Positions 44,762 to 53,916 are shown, counted from the first letter of the stretch. The stretch: DNA of 64,000 nt from Alloyangia pacifica (GCF_020524285.1 NZ_JAIVKX010000006.1:62001-126000), one strand, 5' to 3'. Notes: generated by a model not told the origin, from the letters alone. Program-made: numbers and translations.

Positions 44762-45559
44762 TCACTCGGCGGCGCGGGGCATCGGCACCACGCGATCGGG
44801 GCGCGGTTCCTCCGGTGCCTCGGGAGCGGGGGCATCCATGCTGACCGTGGCCTCGGGCAGGATCTCGGGCAGGATGTCCTCGAGCTCGTCCACCAGCCGT
44901 GCGAGCTGCGCCTGCGCGATGGCCTCGTCCAGTTCGAGCCGTTCGTGCCAACGCCGGATCTCCACCGCGGCGGCCTTGGCCTTCTCGATCCGGACGTTGA
45001 AATCCTCGACCTCCTGCTGGCGGGCGATCAGGAAATCCTGAGCCCGCTGCACGTTGCGGTCAGAGTAGGTGCGGGCAAGATCGCGGGACACGTGGCTCAT
45101 CTGCGCCGCCACTTCGAGCACCGAGGGCTCGAGCTCGGCGAGGTCCGGGTGGTCGCGCAGATAGGCGAGGCGCTCGCGCACCGAATCGAACTCGGACTGC
45201 AGCTTGAAAACGCCCTCTCGGTCGGCGCGGTGCGAGACCGTATAGGCCCGGGCGATATCACGCATGCCGATCTGGAAAGAGCGATGCGACCGTTCCAGCG
45301 CCATGACGTGGGTGGCATTTGGCAGGAAGGACACGAGTACAAGGGCAAGTCCGGCGAGGATGCACTGCAACCAAATTCCGGCATTCTCAACGGGTTGACC
45401 GCCGAGGCTGAGCTCGATTTCGAGCCAGGGCGCAAACCCGGCGGCCGCGGCGGCGGTCCAGATCAGCAGTCCCAAGCCAACGGCAGCCACAACTAGGAAT
45501 GCCAGCCTCTGGAGGAGATAGTGCAGGGCCAGACCTGCGTCACGAAGTTGGGACACCAT
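44762..45559 (-). CDS. Two-segment membrane protein with cytoplasmic coiled coil
   Basis: A 265-residue protein with two hydrophobic segments (about 18-40 and 60-82), then a long helical, charged region with coiled-coil character (about 95-225; for example FDSVRERLAYLRDHPDLAEL and DFNVRIEKAKAAAVEIRRWH) and an acidic proline-rich tail. The GGGAG 6 bases before the ATG supports the start. Relatives next to radA are labelled DNA repair protein in some annotations, as I recall, but nothing here shows nuclease or helicase activity. I assign no function. A candidate promoter is listed at 45616-45644. Confidence 0.78.
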   Translation of the reverse strand: MVSQLRDAGLALHYLLQRLAFLVVAAVGLGLLIWTAAAAAGFAPWLEIELSLGGQPVENAGIWLQCILAGLALVLVSFLPNATHVMALERSHRSFQIGMRDIARAYTVSHRADREGVFKLQSEFDSVRERLAYLRDHPDLAELEPSVLEVAAQMSHVSRDLARTYSDRNVQRAQDFLIARQQEVEDFNVRIEKAKAAAVEIRRWHERLELDEAIAQAQLARLVDELEDILPEILPEATVSMDAPAPEAPEEPRPDRVVPMPRAAE

Positions 45560-45615
45560 GGGCGACTCCCAAGAAAAAAGCCAAAGAAAGAACGGTAACG
45601 AAATAGAATAGGTCG

Positions 45616-45644
45616 AGTGTACCGAAAGGAGAGAGAAAAGTTAA
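45616..45644 (-). promoter_or_regulatory. Candidate sigma-70 promoter of the coiled-coil membrane protein
   Basis: On the minus strand TTAACT (45644-45639) and TACACT (45621-45616) are 17 bases apart, in a locally AT-rich gap 57 bases before the start codon. Both hexamers match the consensus at only 4 of 6 positions. Confidence 0.35.
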
Positions 45645-45714
45645 CTTTAATGACTGGCGCTAAGTCCGTGTGAACAATCGCAGTGGCAGAATTGCAATTG
45701 TTCCGAGAATGGAT

Positions 45715-46155
45715 TTAGTCCTGATCGCCTTCCTTTTGACGTTCGAGCAGACCGATGGTCAGCGAGGCTAGGACGCAGAACGTAAAGAGATAAAGCCCCC
45801 AGCCGGTCTCGATCCGGCCGATGCCCATGCCCTTGACCAGCGTGACATAGACCGCGACGAGAAAAATATCGGCCATGGCGAGCTTGCCCAGTCCGTTGAC
45901 CAGCGGCAGCGCGCGGCGCGGCACCCGCCCGAACTGGATCAGCGCCAGCCCTCCGAGCTTCACCATGGGGGCCACCAGCGCGAAGAGCGCCACCACCAGC
46001 GCCAGGAAGACGTCGCTGTGCCAGAGCGTGACGATGCCCGAGATGACGCTGATCTCGGACAGGCCGAAGAGCGGCAGCAGCCCGGCCCGCATCAGCGGCG
46101 CGACCCAGGCGATGGGGTAGAGCACGAACAGGGCGAGGTTGGCGTATTTCAGCAT
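45715..46155 (-). CDS. PqiA-like membrane protein
   Basis: A 146-residue protein with about four membrane segments, corresponding to a single half of paraquat-inducible protein A. The segment YPIAWVAPLMRAGLLPLFGL near 13-32 and GKLAMADIFLVAVYVTLVKG near 88-107 match the repeated unit of PqiA, including the ADIF element. The zinc-finger CxxC pairs of full PqiA are absent. I start at the ATG at 46155. It follows the Mla-type ABC genes by about 90 bases on the same strand, which fits the PqiABC/Mla theme of lipid transport between membranes. Confidence 0.8.
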   Translation of the reverse strand: MLKYANLALFVLYPIAWVAPLMRAGLLPLFGLSEISVISGIVTLWHSDVFLALVVALFALVAPMVKLGGLALIQFGRVPRRALPLVNGLGKLAMADIFLVAVYVTLVKGMGIGRIETGWGLYLFTFCVLASLTIGLLERQKEGDQD

Positions 46156-46245
46156 GGAATGTCTCAGGCCGGGCGAGGGGCGCTGCCCCTCTTCGCCTAG
46201 CGGCGAATTCACCCCGGCGTATTTGGAAAGAGAAGAAGGGGTGGG

Positions 46246-46647
46246 TCAGACGAAGCGCGCTGCCAGCCACAGGCCGACAAGCCCCGCGATGAGCAGCATA
46301 TGCAGGATGTCGATGGTGCGGAACCGCCTGCCGGGCAGCGCCGCGCTCAGCGCCAGCGGGGCGGAGGCGAGCAGCAGCGCCGGCAGCCCCTGCTGCCAGG
46401 CGAGCAGGCGCGAGACGGAGGGCAGGAGCGGGACGTCGGAGAGGCCGTGGGAGGCGGCCAGCGTCGGGGCGAAGTTCGCGTAGATGCCGCAGCCCGCGAG
46501 GACAAGCGAGAGCAGGGCCGCCAGCCGCGCCGGGCCGCGGGCGAAGAGAGCGCGAAGCAGGGCGAGCAGCGCCAGCACCTCGAGGTAGACGAAGCTCTTG
46601 AGCACGATCAGCGCGATGAGCAGCGGGCTCGGCTCGAAGAGGGTCAT
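46246..46647 (-). CDS. Small membrane protein following the Mla-type ABC genes
   Basis: A 133-residue protein with four hydrophobic segments (about 8-33, 38-58, 82-102 and 110-130) and no recognised domain. The start overlaps the ATPase stop by four bases, so it is translationally coupled with the lipid ABC transporter and is probably an accessory membrane component. It lacks a periplasmic MCE domain, so it is not MlaD. I do not recognise the family. Confidence 0.75.
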   Translation of the reverse strand: MTLFEPSPLLIALIVLKSFVYLEVLALLALLRALFARGPARLAALLSLVLAGCGIYANFAPTLAASHGLSDVPLLPSVSRLLAWQQGLPALLLASAPLALSAALPGRRFRTIDILHMLLIAGLVGLWLAARFV

Positions 46648-47390
46648 CGCAGCGCCTCGATCGGGCCCGCCGCGTGTCCGTGGATGAACTGTTGCACGTA
46701 AGGGTCCGGTGCCGCGTCCATTTCGCCAACCGGGCCTTCCCAGCGGACCTTGCCTGCATGGAGCATGGCGACGCGGTCGGCGATGGCGCGCACCGAGCTC
46801 ATATCGTGGGTGATGGTCAGCGCGGTGGCGCCCATCTCGGTGACGATCTCGCGGATCAGCTCGTTGATCACCCCGGCCATGATCGGGTCGAGCCCGGTGG
46901 TGGGCTCGTCGAAGAAGATGATCTCGGGGTCTGCGGCGATGGCGCGGGCGAGGCCGACGCGCTTCTGCATGCCGCCCGAAAGCTCGGCGGGCAGCCGGTC
47001 GGCGACCTCGGGGCCGAGCCCGACGCGGCGCAGCTTCTCGACGGCGATCTCGCGTGCCTCGCGGCGGGGGCGTTTCAGCGGGCCGCGCAGCAGGCGGAAG
47101 GCGACGTTCTGCCAGACCGGCAGCGAGTCGAAGAGCGCGGCACCCTGGAACAGCATGCCGAACCGGGAGAGCAGCGCCTCGCGCTCGCCACGGGTGGCGT
47201 CCTGTCCGGCGATCTCGATGGTGCCGCTGTCGGGGGTGACGAGGCCGAGGATGCATTTCAGCAGCACCGACTTGCCGGTGCCCGAACCGCCGATAATCAC
47301 CATCGAGCTGCCCTTGGGCACATGCAGGTTGGCACCGCGCAGCACGGGGGCGCCGTCAAAGCTCTTGTGCAGGTCCGTCAGGGTGATCAT
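46644..47390 (-). CDS. ABC transporter ATP-binding protein, MlaF-like
   Basis: A 248-residue ATPase for lipid trafficking between the inner and outer membranes. Walker A is GGSGTGKSVLLKCILGL near residues 34-50, the signature is LSGGMQKRVGLARAIAADPE, Walker B is IIFFDEPTTGLDPI and the H-loop is THDMSS. SGGMQKRV rather than SGGQ is characteristic of the MlaF group. The start overlaps the permease stop by four bases. An MCE-domain gene (mlaD) is not found in the window. Confidence 0.9.
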   Translation of the reverse strand: MITLTDLHKSFDGAPVLRGANLHVPKGSSMVIIGGSGTGKSVLLKCILGLVTPDSGTIEIAGQDATRGEREALLSRFGMLFQGAALFDSLPVWQNVAFRLLRGPLKRPRREAREIAVEKLRRVGLGPEVADRLPAELSGGMQKRVGLARAIAADPEIIFFDEPTTGLDPIMAGVINELIREIVTEMGATALTITHDMSSVRAIADRVAMLHAGKVRWEGPVGEMDAAPDPYVQQFIHGHAAGPIEALR

Positions 47391-48193
47391 GCCGAGAAGA
47401 AGACCCCCGTGAGCAGGAAGTTGGCGGCGAGGATCAGGATCGCCGCCGCCTCGACCGAAGTCTTGGTGGCCCGGCCCACGCCCTGCGCGCCGCGGCCCGA
47501 ATGCATGCCGTAGTAGCAGCCCAGAAGCGCCGCGATGCCGCCGAAGGCGCAGCCCTTGGCGAGCGAGGACAGGACGTCGAGCGGCTCGAGAAAGTTCAGC
47601 GTGTTGGCGAGGTAGCCCACGGGGTTGAAGCCGAGCGAGCTGGTGGCCACGGCGTAGCCGCCGGCGATGCCGATCACGTCGCCCACCGCCACCAGCAGCG
47701 GCACGGTGAGCAGCGCGGCCAGAAGCCGCGGCGCGACGAGGTATTTCATCGGATCGGTCGACAGGGTGACCAGCGCGTCGATCTGCTCGGTGACCTTCAT
47801 CGTGGCGATCTCGGCGGCGATCGACGAGGTGACGCGCGCCGCGATCATCAGGCCCACCAGTACCGGCCCAAGCTCGCGCACCATGCCGATGGCGACGATC
47901 TGCGGCACCACCGCCTCGGCGTTGAAGCGCGCGCCGCCGGAATAGATCTGCAGTGCCAGCGCGCCGCCGGTGAAGACCGCCGTCATGCCCACCACCGGCA
48001 GCGACAGCCAGCCGACGTGCAGCAGCGCCATGCCGAATTCGCGCGGGTAGAGCGGCGGGCGGACGATGTGGCTGAGTGCGGCGAGGGCGAAGAGGGTCAG
48101 CCGTCCGGCCGCCCCCAGCGCGCGGATCACCGCGCGGCCGAGCGTCCCCAGTGCCGCGGCAGGCGCGGCGACGAGGGTGCGCGTCAGGCTCAT
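47387..48193 (-). CDS. ABC transporter permease, MlaE-like
   Basis: A 268-residue membrane protein of the MlaE/TRIC-like permease family with about five hydrophobic segments. The diagnostic [20 protein letters not shown] near 138-157 matches the conserved MlaE cytoplasmic loop. It is preceded by a four-base overlap with alr, so alr, permease, ATPase and the small membrane protein form one minus-strand transcript. The likely substrate is phospholipid; no MlaD/B/C partners are adjacent. Confidence 0.9.
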   Translation of the reverse strand: MSLTRTLVAAPAAALGTLGRAVIRALGAAGRLTLFALAALSHIVRPPLYPREFGMALLHVGWLSLPVVGMTAVFTGGALALQIYSGGARFNAEAVVPQIVAIGMVRELGPVLVGLMIAARVTSSIAAEIATMKVTEQIDALVTLSTDPMKYLVAPRLLAALLTVPLLVAVGDVIGIAGGYAVATSSLGFNPVGYLANTLNFLEPLDVLSSLAKGCAFGGIAALLGCYYGMHSGRGAQGVGRATKTSVEAAAILILAANFLLTGVFFSA

Positions 48194-49227
48194 GCGCCCG
48201 CGTAAACCCGCGCGTAGCGGCCGCCGAGCGAGGTGAGGATCTCGTAGCCGATGGTGTCGATGTGGTTCGCCAGGTGATCGACGGTCTGGTGCGGGCCGAG
48301 CAGTTCGAGCGTGGCCGGCACGGTGTCGACGGCGGTGACGTCCACGGTGATCAGGTCCATCGAGATGCGGCCGAGCAGCTTGCAGCGGGTCTCGCCGGCC
48401 CAGAGGTAGCTCTTGGGTGCGAGCGCGCGCTGGATGCCATCCGCATAGCCCGCTGAGATCGTCGCGACCTTCATCGGCGAGCGGGCGACGAAGTTGTTTC
48501 CGTAGCCCACCGACTCGCCGGTTTTGACCTCGCGGGTCTGGATCACCGGGATGTGCAGCGACACCACGCGCTGCGCGTCGCGGAAGGGCATGCCGCCGTA
48601 GAGGCCGATGCCCGGGCGGGTGACGTCGAAATGGTAGTCCTTGCCCAGCAGGATGCCGCCCGTGGCCGAAAGCGAGCGCGGGGCGTCGATGCCGTCGGTC
48701 ATCTCGCGGAAATTCCGCAGCTGGTGGGCGTTCATGCCGTGGTTCGGCTCGTCGGCGCAGGCAAGGTGCGACATGATCAGTCGGGGCTTCTGCTTCATCG
48801 CCAGCTCGCGCAGGGCGGCCCATTCCTCGGCCTCCATGCCGAGCCGGTTCATGCCGCTGTCGAGCTGGATGCCGAAGGGGTGGCCGGGCAGGGCCTCGAC
48901 GTGGCGCAGCATCTGGTCGATGGAGTTCAGCATCGGGGTCAGCCCCGCCGCCCTGATCAGTGCGGCATCGCCCGCCATGTGTCCGCCGAAGACGTTGATC
49001 TCGGGGCCATCCCCCAGCGCCTTGCGGACCGCCGCGCCCTCTTCGACCGTGGCGGTGAAGAAGCGGCGCACGCCTTCGCGCGCGAGCATCGGCGCGACCG
49101 TGTCTGCGCCGAGACCGTAGGAATCCGCCTTGACGACGGCGCCTGTCTCGCAGTCGGAGAGGGCGTCGAGAGCGCGCCAGTTGGCGCGGATCGCATCGAG
49201 ATCGATGGTAAGCTGTGCCTGTGCCAT
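48190..49227 (-). CDS. alr: Alanine racemase
   Basis: A PLP enzyme that makes D-alanine for peptidoglycan, 345 residues. The cofactor lysine is K33 in [13 protein letters not shown]; further conserved blocks include [20 protein letters not shown] and the second-base tyrosine region [13 protein letters not shown]. The gene overlaps the MlaE-like permease start by four bases. It is the first gene of the four-gene series. There is no sign of truncation. Confidence 0.95.
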   Translation of the reverse strand: MAQAQLTIDLDAIRANWRALDALSDCETGAVVKADSYGLGADTVAPMLAREGVRRFFTATVEEGAAVRKALGDGPEINVFGGHMAGDAALIRAAGLTPMLNSIDQMLRHVEALPGHPFGIQLDSGMNRLGMEAEEWAALRELAMKQKPRLIMSHLACADEPNHGMNAHQLRNFREMTDGIDAPRSLSATGGILLGKDYHFDVTRPGIGLYGGMPFRDAQRVVSLHIPVIQTREVKTGESVGYGNNFVARSPMKVATISAGYADGIQRALAPKSYLWAGETRCKLLGRISMDLITVDVTAVDTVPATLELLGPHQTVDHLANHIDTIGYEILTSLGGRYARVYAGA

Positions 49228-49344
49228 GGCGCGTTGATTGCCGGGCGCGGGCGGGGCGTCAAGAGGGAAAGCGTTGGACCTGCGGGCGGAAGTTCTTCAT
49301 TCTGCATTTTCGGCAAGAGACGGGCAGAGGCAGGAATTTCCGAG

Positions 49345-49983
49345 ATGGAAGATGTGGATATCAGGTTCTTCCTGGCCTTCCTCGCGCCGACCCTCGGCTT
49401 CCTTGCCTGGTTCGTGAAACGGCTCATCGACGACGAGCGCGAGGAGCGGCGGCGCAGGAAGCAGCAGGACAGTCTCGTGCGGGCGCTCTTTGCCGAGATC
49501 GACTTCAACACGCGGGACATGGAGCGCTTCCTGAAACGCTCGCCGTCGGAGGCGGACCTGCTGAAGCGCTTCCGGGAAGATCGCGCGCTGATCCCCCACA
49601 TCACCGATGCGCGGCACACGGAAATCTACCGCACGCGGATCAGCGAGGTGCACAATATCGCCGACGGGGCGCTGCACCAGACGGTGAATTTCTACGGCCT
49701 TCTGGAGAAGATCCGGGTGCAGATCGAGGGTGTTCAGCAGCCCAGCTACCTGACGCTGTCGCCGGAGTCGCGGGTCAAGGTGATCGCGCTGATCATCGAG
49801 AGCGCCAGCGATGCGGCAGCCTGCGGGCAGGAATTGCTCGGCAGCCTCGCGCAGGATCACCGGGCGCTTGGCCTCGAGAGGTTCCGTTTCGACGATGCCC
49901 GGTCGCTGGCGGAACTGGCTGTGCAAAGAGTTGAGTTGGAAGGAAAAATCGATGCGTTCAGGCGCGGCAGGCACTCAGACTAG
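49345..49983 (+). CDS. Hypothetical protein with one N-terminal membrane segment
   Basis: A 212-residue protein of unknown function. One hydrophobic segment at residues 7-25 (FFLAFLAPTLGFLAWFV) is followed by a very basic and acidic linker (DDEREERRRRKQQ near 29-41), and the rest looks largely helical and cytoplasmic. I recognise no domain. The ATG at 49345 lacks a clear Shine-Dalgarno. Its stop codon is embedded in a 16-bp tandem repeat. The gene is alone on the plus strand between alr and dnaB and may be an acquired insertion, but its base composition looks similar to its neighbours. Confidence 0.65.
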   Translation: MEDVDIRFFLAFLAPTLGFLAWFVKRLIDDEREERRRRKQQDSLVRALFAEIDFNTRDMERFLKRSPSEADLLKRFREDRALIPHITDARHTEIYRTRISEVHNIADGALHQTVNFYGLLEKIRVQIEGVQQPSYLTLSPESRVKVIALIIESASDAAACGQELLGSLAQDHRALGLERFRFDDARSLAELAVQRVELEGKIDAFRRGRHSD

Positions 49984-50011
49984 GCTAGGTACTGGCTAGG
50001 CTAGGTGCCGG
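49980..50011. repeat. 16-bp tandem direct repeat overlapping a stop codon
   Basis: CTAGGCTAGGTACTGG is followed immediately by CTAGGCTAGGTGCCGG (14 of 16 identical). The first unit contains the TAG stop of the preceding gene. A second short tandem, two 15-bp units AGAGGCCAGAYACGA (14 of 15 identical), lies at 50054-50083. Confidence 0.85.
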
Positions 50012-50082
50012 GCCGGGTGTCAGGCTGGTCGGAAAGCGAGAAGCGAAAAGCGGAGAGGCCAGATACGAAGAGGCCAGACACG

Positions 50083-50125
50083 AAAAGGCAGCGCCGAGCC
50101 ACGTCGTAGCCACGAATGCGCTGCC
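50083..50125 (-). terminator. Candidate intrinsic terminator of the micro-ORF unit
   Basis: On the minus strand the arms GGCAGCGC (50125-50118) and GCGCTGCC (50094-50087) enclose a 23-base loop that itself can pair TCGT with ACGA; a TTTT follows at 50086-50083. It lies 9 bases after the stop of the 9-codon ORF. Confidence 0.5.
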
Positions 50126-50134
50126 CGGTGAAGG

Positions 50135-50164
50135 TCAGATGATGATGGGATCCGGTCCGGTCAT
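50135..50164 (-). CDS. Candidate micro-ORF, 9 residues
   Basis: ATG to TGA encodes MTGPDPIII, with three consecutive ATC isoleucine codons at the end. The Shine-Dalgarno stretch AGGAAGGAAAG ends about 4 bases before the ATG, better than that of many genes here. It lies between a consensus-like promoter and a hairpin with a T-tail, so transcription and translation signals are all present. There is no downstream gene on its strand that it could attenuate: the next feature is antisense to the 49345 gene. It could be a free peptide, a leader or a noncoding RNA with an incidental ORF. I know no family match. Confidence 0.35.
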   Translation of the reverse strand: MTGPDPIII

Positions 50165-50191
50165 GAGGCTTTCCTTCCTGCTTGCCCTTTG

Positions 50192-50220
50192 AATCTAGGG
50201 GGCGCGGCGCCGGAAATCAA
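50192..50220 (-). promoter_or_regulatory. Candidate sigma-70 promoter of the micro-ORF unit
   Basis: TTGATT (50220-50215) and TAGATT (50197-50192) on the minus strand are exactly 17 bases apart, with a GC-rich spacer. The first hexamer matches the -35 consensus at 4 of 6 positions and the second the -10 consensus at 4 of 6. Transcription would start near 50185, about 20 bases before the ATG. Confidence 0.45.
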
Positions 50221-50268
50221 GGTTCTCCTGCCCCGCGCGCGCCGTTGCCGCAACCGCTGGTGCGCGGC

Positions 50269-51756
50269 TCAGAAGTTGTCGCCTTCGCCGTTCTGCCAGG
50301 GGCGCACGAGGTTGCCGAAGCGGGTGAAACGGCCCTCGAAGCTGAGTTCCACCGTGCCGATCGGGCCGTGACGCTGCTTGCCGATGATCACCTCGGCCTT
50401 GCCGTGCAGACGCTCCATGCGCTCCTGCCAGGCGGCCATCTCGTCGAGCCGGTCGTCCGAGGGTTTCTCGCGTTCGACGTAATATTCCTCGCGGAACACG
50501 AACATCACCACGTCAGCGTCCTGTTCGATCGAGCCCGATTCCCGCAGGTCCGACAGCTGCGGGCGCTTGTCCTCGCGGCTTTCCACCTGGCGCGAGAGCT
50601 GCGACAGGGCGATGACCGGGATGTTGAGTTCCTTGGCGATGGCCTTGAGACCCATGGAGATCTCGGCGATCTCGTTGACCCGGTTCTCTGCGGTGCCGCG
50701 CACCAGCTGCAGGTAGTCGACCATCAGCACGTCGAGCCCGTGGGTGCGCTTTAGGCGCCGGGCGCGGGCGGCGAGCTGGGCGATCGGGATCGCCGGCGTG
50801 TCGTCGATGAACAGCGGGCAGGCCTCGAGGCTCTTCGCGGCATCCACGAAGCGGCGGAACTCGGCCTCGGTCATGTCGCCGCGGCGGATCTGCTCCGACG
50901 GCACCTCGGCGGCTTCCGACAGGATACGCGCAGCGAGCTGCTCGGCGCTCATTTCCAGCGAGTAGAAGCCCACGACGCCGCCCTCGATCGCGCCCTCGGT
51001 GCCGTCGGGGCGGGTGCCCTTCTTGTAGGCCTTGGCGATGTTGAAGGCGATGTTGGTGGCGAGCGAGGTCTTGCCCATCGAGGGGCGGCCGGCGAGGATC
51101 AGAAGGTCGGAGGGGTGCAGCCCGCCCAGCTTCTTGTCCATGTCGATGAGGCCGGTGGAAACGCCGGCAAGCCCGCCCTCGCGCTGGTAGGCGGCGTTGG
51201 CGACGTTCACCGCGTCGGTGACCGCGCGCAGGAAGGACTGGAAGCCGCCCTCGGTCTGGCCCTGCTCGGCGAGCTTGTAGAGCGCCTGCTCGGCCTGCAC
51301 GATCTGCTCGCGCGGCTCGGATTTCACGTCGACCTTGGTGGCGCGGTCCGAAATGTCGCGGCCGAGCCGGATGAGATCGCGGCGCACCGCGAGATCGTAG
51401 ATCATCTGCGCGTAGTCGCGCACCGCAAAGCTCGAGACCGCGGCGCCGGCGAGGCGGGCGAGATAGGCCGGGCCTCCCAGTTCCTTGAGCCCCTCGTCGT
51501 CCTCCATGAACGCCTTGAGCGTCACCGGCGAGGCGAGGTTGTTCTTGGCGATGCGGGCCGCCGAGATCTCGAAGATGCGGCGGTGCACCGGGTCGTAGAA
51601 ATGGTGCGGGCCGAGGATGGCCGCGACGCGGTCGTAGACGTCGTTATTGGTCAGGATCGCGCCGAGCAGCTGCTGCTCGGCCTCAATCGAATGCGGCATC
51701 GTGTCGGCCTGCTCGACCTCGACGCCGGTGGCGTTGAATACGCTTTGATCGTTCAT
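50269..51756 (-). CDS. dnaB: Replicative DNA helicase DnaB
   Basis: The ring helicase that unwinds DNA at the replication fork, 495 residues. The N-terminal domain (about 20-125; PHSIEAEQQLLGAILTNNDV near 20-39) is followed by a linker and a RecA-like C-terminal domain with Walker A GRPSMGKTSLATNIAF. LMVDYLQLVRG is the DnaB motif H3, with ALSQLSRQVESREDKRPQLS and the R-finger area following. I start at the ATG at 51756, which has a GGGGA 5 bases upstream; a frame from 51795 adds residues not typical of DnaB. No DnaA box or origin is seen nearby. Confidence 0.96.
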   Translation of the reverse strand: MNDQSVFNATGVEVEQADTMPHSIEAEQQLLGAILTNNDVYDRVAAILGPHHFYDPVHRRIFEISAARIAKNNLASPVTLKAFMEDDEGLKELGGPAYLARLAGAAVSSFAVRDYAQMIYDLAVRRDLIRLGRDISDRATKVDVKSEPREQIVQAEQALYKLAEQGQTEGGFQSFLRAVTDAVNVANAAYQREGGLAGVSTGLIDMDKKLGGLHPSDLLILAGRPSMGKTSLATNIAFNIAKAYKKGTRPDGTEGAIEGGVVGFYSLEMSAEQLAARILSEAAEVPSEQIRRGDMTEAEFRRFVDAAKSLEACPLFIDDTPAIPIAQLAARARRLKRTHGLDVLMVDYLQLVRGTAENRVNEIAEISMGLKAIAKELNIPVIALSQLSRQVESREDKRPQLSDLRESGSIEQDADVVMFVFREEYYVEREKPSDDRLDEMAAWQERMERLHGKAEVIIGKQRHGPIGTVELSFEGRFTRFGNLVRPWQNGEGDNF

Positions 51757-52059
51757 GCCTGTCCCCTTGGCCCTGACTCTTCGGACCCGTCGCAATGGCC
51801 CTTTCGCATGGCCCGACGTCTTCTTGTGTCCCTAAGGTATCCCCACCGGCTCCCCCGAGTCCCGCAGGTGCGAGCGTCATAACGCGCCGCGGGCAACGGA
51901 CCAATCTGGAAATCTCTGTGGACTGTTTCGGGATAACCGGAAATACGCCCGGCTCCCGCGCCTGCTCTTGAAGATATCGTAGCAGACCCGGGATGTTTCG
52001 CAACATTTGGTGCGAAGGTGCGGGCAGGGGCAGAGAGTCCCCGCCCGCGAAAAATCTGC
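51757..52059. other. Intergenic region between dnaB and pyrE
   Basis: This 303-base gap holds no convincing gene. A GC-rich hairpin with one bulged base (GCGGGC, bulge, GGGG / CCCC GCCCGC) lies at 52020-52048, just after the pyrE stop on the minus strand. Its T-run falls before the stem on that strand, so it is not a standard terminator. The rest must contain the dnaB promoter, which I could not place. Confidence 0.55.
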
Positions 52060-52737
52060 TTATGCGCCGTTTTCCGCCTGCCATTTACGCGGGTCTTCGA
52101 GGAAGGCCTCGACCGCCGCCAGCGTTGCGGGCTCGAAACCGCCGCGTTCCTTGGCCTCGGCCAGCACGTCGTGCCAGGTGCAGAGGTAGTGCAGCTCGAC
52201 GCCGTGATCGCCGAGGGTCTTCGTCGTCTCGGGGAAAATGCCGTAGTAGAAGATCACCGCGGTGTGGGCGCAGGTCGCGCCGGTCTCGCGGATGGCATCG
52301 ACGAAGCTGAGCTTGGAGCCACCGTCGGTGGTCAGATCCTCGACCAGAAGCACGCGCTGGCCTTCGGTCATCTTGCCCTCGATGCGGGCGTTGCGGCCGT
52401 AGCCCTTGGGCTTCTTGCGCACGTAGGTCATCGGCAGCGCCATGCGCTCGGCCACCAGCGCGGCGAAGGGGATGCCCGCGGTCTCGCCGCCGGCGATGTT
52501 GTCGAAGGCCTCGAAGCCGGCGTTGCGCATGACGGTGACGGTCAGGAAGTCCATCAGCGTCGAGCGGATGCGCGGGTGCGAGATCGGCGTGCGGCAGTCG
52601 ATATAGACCGGCGAGGGCAGGCCGGAGGCGAGCTTGAAGGGCTCGTCGCCCATGAAGTGCACCGCGCCGATCTCCCAGAGCATCCGGGCGGTCAGCCGGG
52701 CCATTTCTTCTTGCGAGGGATAGGACGAGGGGATCAT
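52060..52737 (-). CDS. pyrE: Orotate phosphoribosyltransferase
   Basis: Transfers PRPP to orotate, giving OMP, in pyrimidine synthesis. The 225 residues contain the PRPP loop [13 protein letters not shown] near 127-139 and an active-site segment [20 protein letters not shown] near 36-55. It lies 141 bases downstream of the pyrC gene, the earlier dihydroorotase step, on the same strand, so the two may form a pyrC-pyrE unit. AAAGGAG precedes the ATG by 8 bases. Confidence 0.95.
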   Translation of the reverse strand: MIPSSYPSQEEMARLTARMLWEIGAVHFMGDEPFKLASGLPSPVYIDCRTPISHPRIRSTLMDFLTVTVMRNAGFEAFDNIAGGETAGIPFAALVAERMALPMTYVRKKPKGYGRNARIEGKMTEGQRVLLVEDLTTDGGSKLSFVDAIRETGATCAHTAVIFYYGIFPETTKTLGDHGVELHYLCTWHDVLAEAKERGGFEPATLAAVEAFLEDPRKWQAENGA

Positions 52738-52878
52738 GGGGCAGCTCCTTTGAAAAACCGCGCCCGCCTTAGCGCGAAAGCGGCGGCGCGGGAAGGGCGC
52801 ACGGCACGGCAGCGCGCTCTTTCGGCTTTTCCCGAAGTTGGGAAGCGCGCGGGAGCGGTGTACCCCCGCGCGACAGGC

Positions 52879-53916
52879 TCAGGCTTCGACCCGCCAGTGC
52901 AGCGGCATGCCCGGATCGAAGACGGTCACCGGCCCGGCGCCGGTCTCGATCTTGCCCGGGTAGGTGACGGGTTCGCCCTTGGTCAGGGTCACCGTCTCCT
53001 CGCTCACCGGCAGGCGGTAGAAGGCTGGGCCATTGCGCGAGGCGAAGGCCTCGAGCTTGTCGAGCGCCCCGTCCTGCTCGAAGACCTCGGCGAGGATCGA
53101 CAGCGTGTTGGTGGCGGTGAAGCAGCCGGCGCAGCCGCAGGCACTTTCCTTGGCCGGATCGGCGTGGGGCGCGCTGTCGGTGCCGAGGAAGAAGCTGGCA
53201 TCGCCCGAGGTCGCGGCCTCGCGCAGGGCCAGCCGGTGCTCCTCGCGCTTGGCGACGGGCAGGCAGTAGTAATGCGGCTTGATGCCACCGACGAGGATGT
53301 GGTTGCGGTTGATCACCAGGTGGTGCGTGGTGATCGTCGCGCCCAGATCGTCACCGCCGGCGCGGGCATAGTCGACGCCCTGCTTGGTGGTGATGTGCTC
53401 CATGACCACGCGCAGGCCCGGGGTGGCGCGGCGGATCGGATCGAGCACGCGGTCGATGAAGACGGCTTCGCGGTCGAAGATGTCGATGTCGCTGTCCACC
53501 ACCTCGCCATGCACGCAGAGCGGGATGCCCTTCTCGGCCATCAGCTCGAGCACCGGGCGCACCTTGTCGAAATCGCGCACGCCGGAGGCGGAGTTGGTGG
53601 TGGCACCCGCCGGGTAGAGTTTGAGCGCGGTGACGAGCCCCGAGGCATGCGCCGCGGCGACATCCGCCGGGTCGGTGGTCTCGGTGAGGTAGAGCGTCAT
53701 CAGCGGCGTGAAGTTGCTGCCTTCGGGCAGGGCCGTCAGGATGCGTTCGCGGTAGGCGGCGGCGTCCTCCCCGGTGACCACGGGGGGCACGAGGTTGGGC
53801 ATGATGATCGCCCGGCCGAAGTGGCGAGCGGATTCGGGGGCGATGCCGGCCAGCATCTCGCCATCGCGGAGGTGCAGGTGCCAGTCGTCGGGGCGGCGGA
53901 GCGTGATCTGGGTCAT
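52879..53916 (-). CDS. pyrC: Dihydroorotase, class II
   Basis: Interconverts carbamoyl aspartate and dihydroorotate. The 345 residues have the metal motif [11 protein letters not shown] at the N-terminus (HxH), a conserved lysine in [13 protein letters not shown] that would be carbamylated, CVHGEV, and VVMEHITT, and the catalytic aspartate in [10 protein letters not shown]. Class II (E. coli PyrC-like) by length and sequence style. The start is the ATG at 53916. The divergent neighbour is cysK. Confidence 0.95.
   Translation of the reverse strand: MTQITLRRPDDWHLHLRDGEMLAGIAPESARHFGRAIIMPNLVPPVVTGEDAAAYRERILTALPEGSNFTPLMTLYLTETTDPADVAAAHASGLVTALKLYPAGATTNSASGVRDFDKVRPVLELMAEKGIPLCVHGEVVDSDIDIFDREAVFIDRVLDPIRRATPGLRVVMEHITTKQGVDYARAGGDDLGATITTHHLVINRNHILVGGIKPHYYCLPVAKREEHRLALREAATSGDASFFLGTDSAPHADPAKESACGCAGCFTATNTLSILAEVFEQDGALDKLEAFASRNGPAFYRLPVSEETVTLTKGEPVTYPGKIETGAGPVTVFDPGMPLHWRVEA

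Noticed and set aside
45626-45673. A possible micro-ORF (MTGAKSV) after AAGGAGAG on the plus strand
   Set aside because: The ribosome-site core is about 18 bases from the ATG, too far, and there is no promoter or terminator on that strand.
45647-46759. A 370-codon frame spanning the PqiA-like and neighbouring membrane protein genes
   Set aside because: It runs in another frame through genes that have hydrophobic segments in their own frames, and it lacks a domain.
52020-52048. GC-rich hairpin after pyrE considered as its terminator
   Set aside because: On the pyrE strand the T-run precedes the stem rather than following it.
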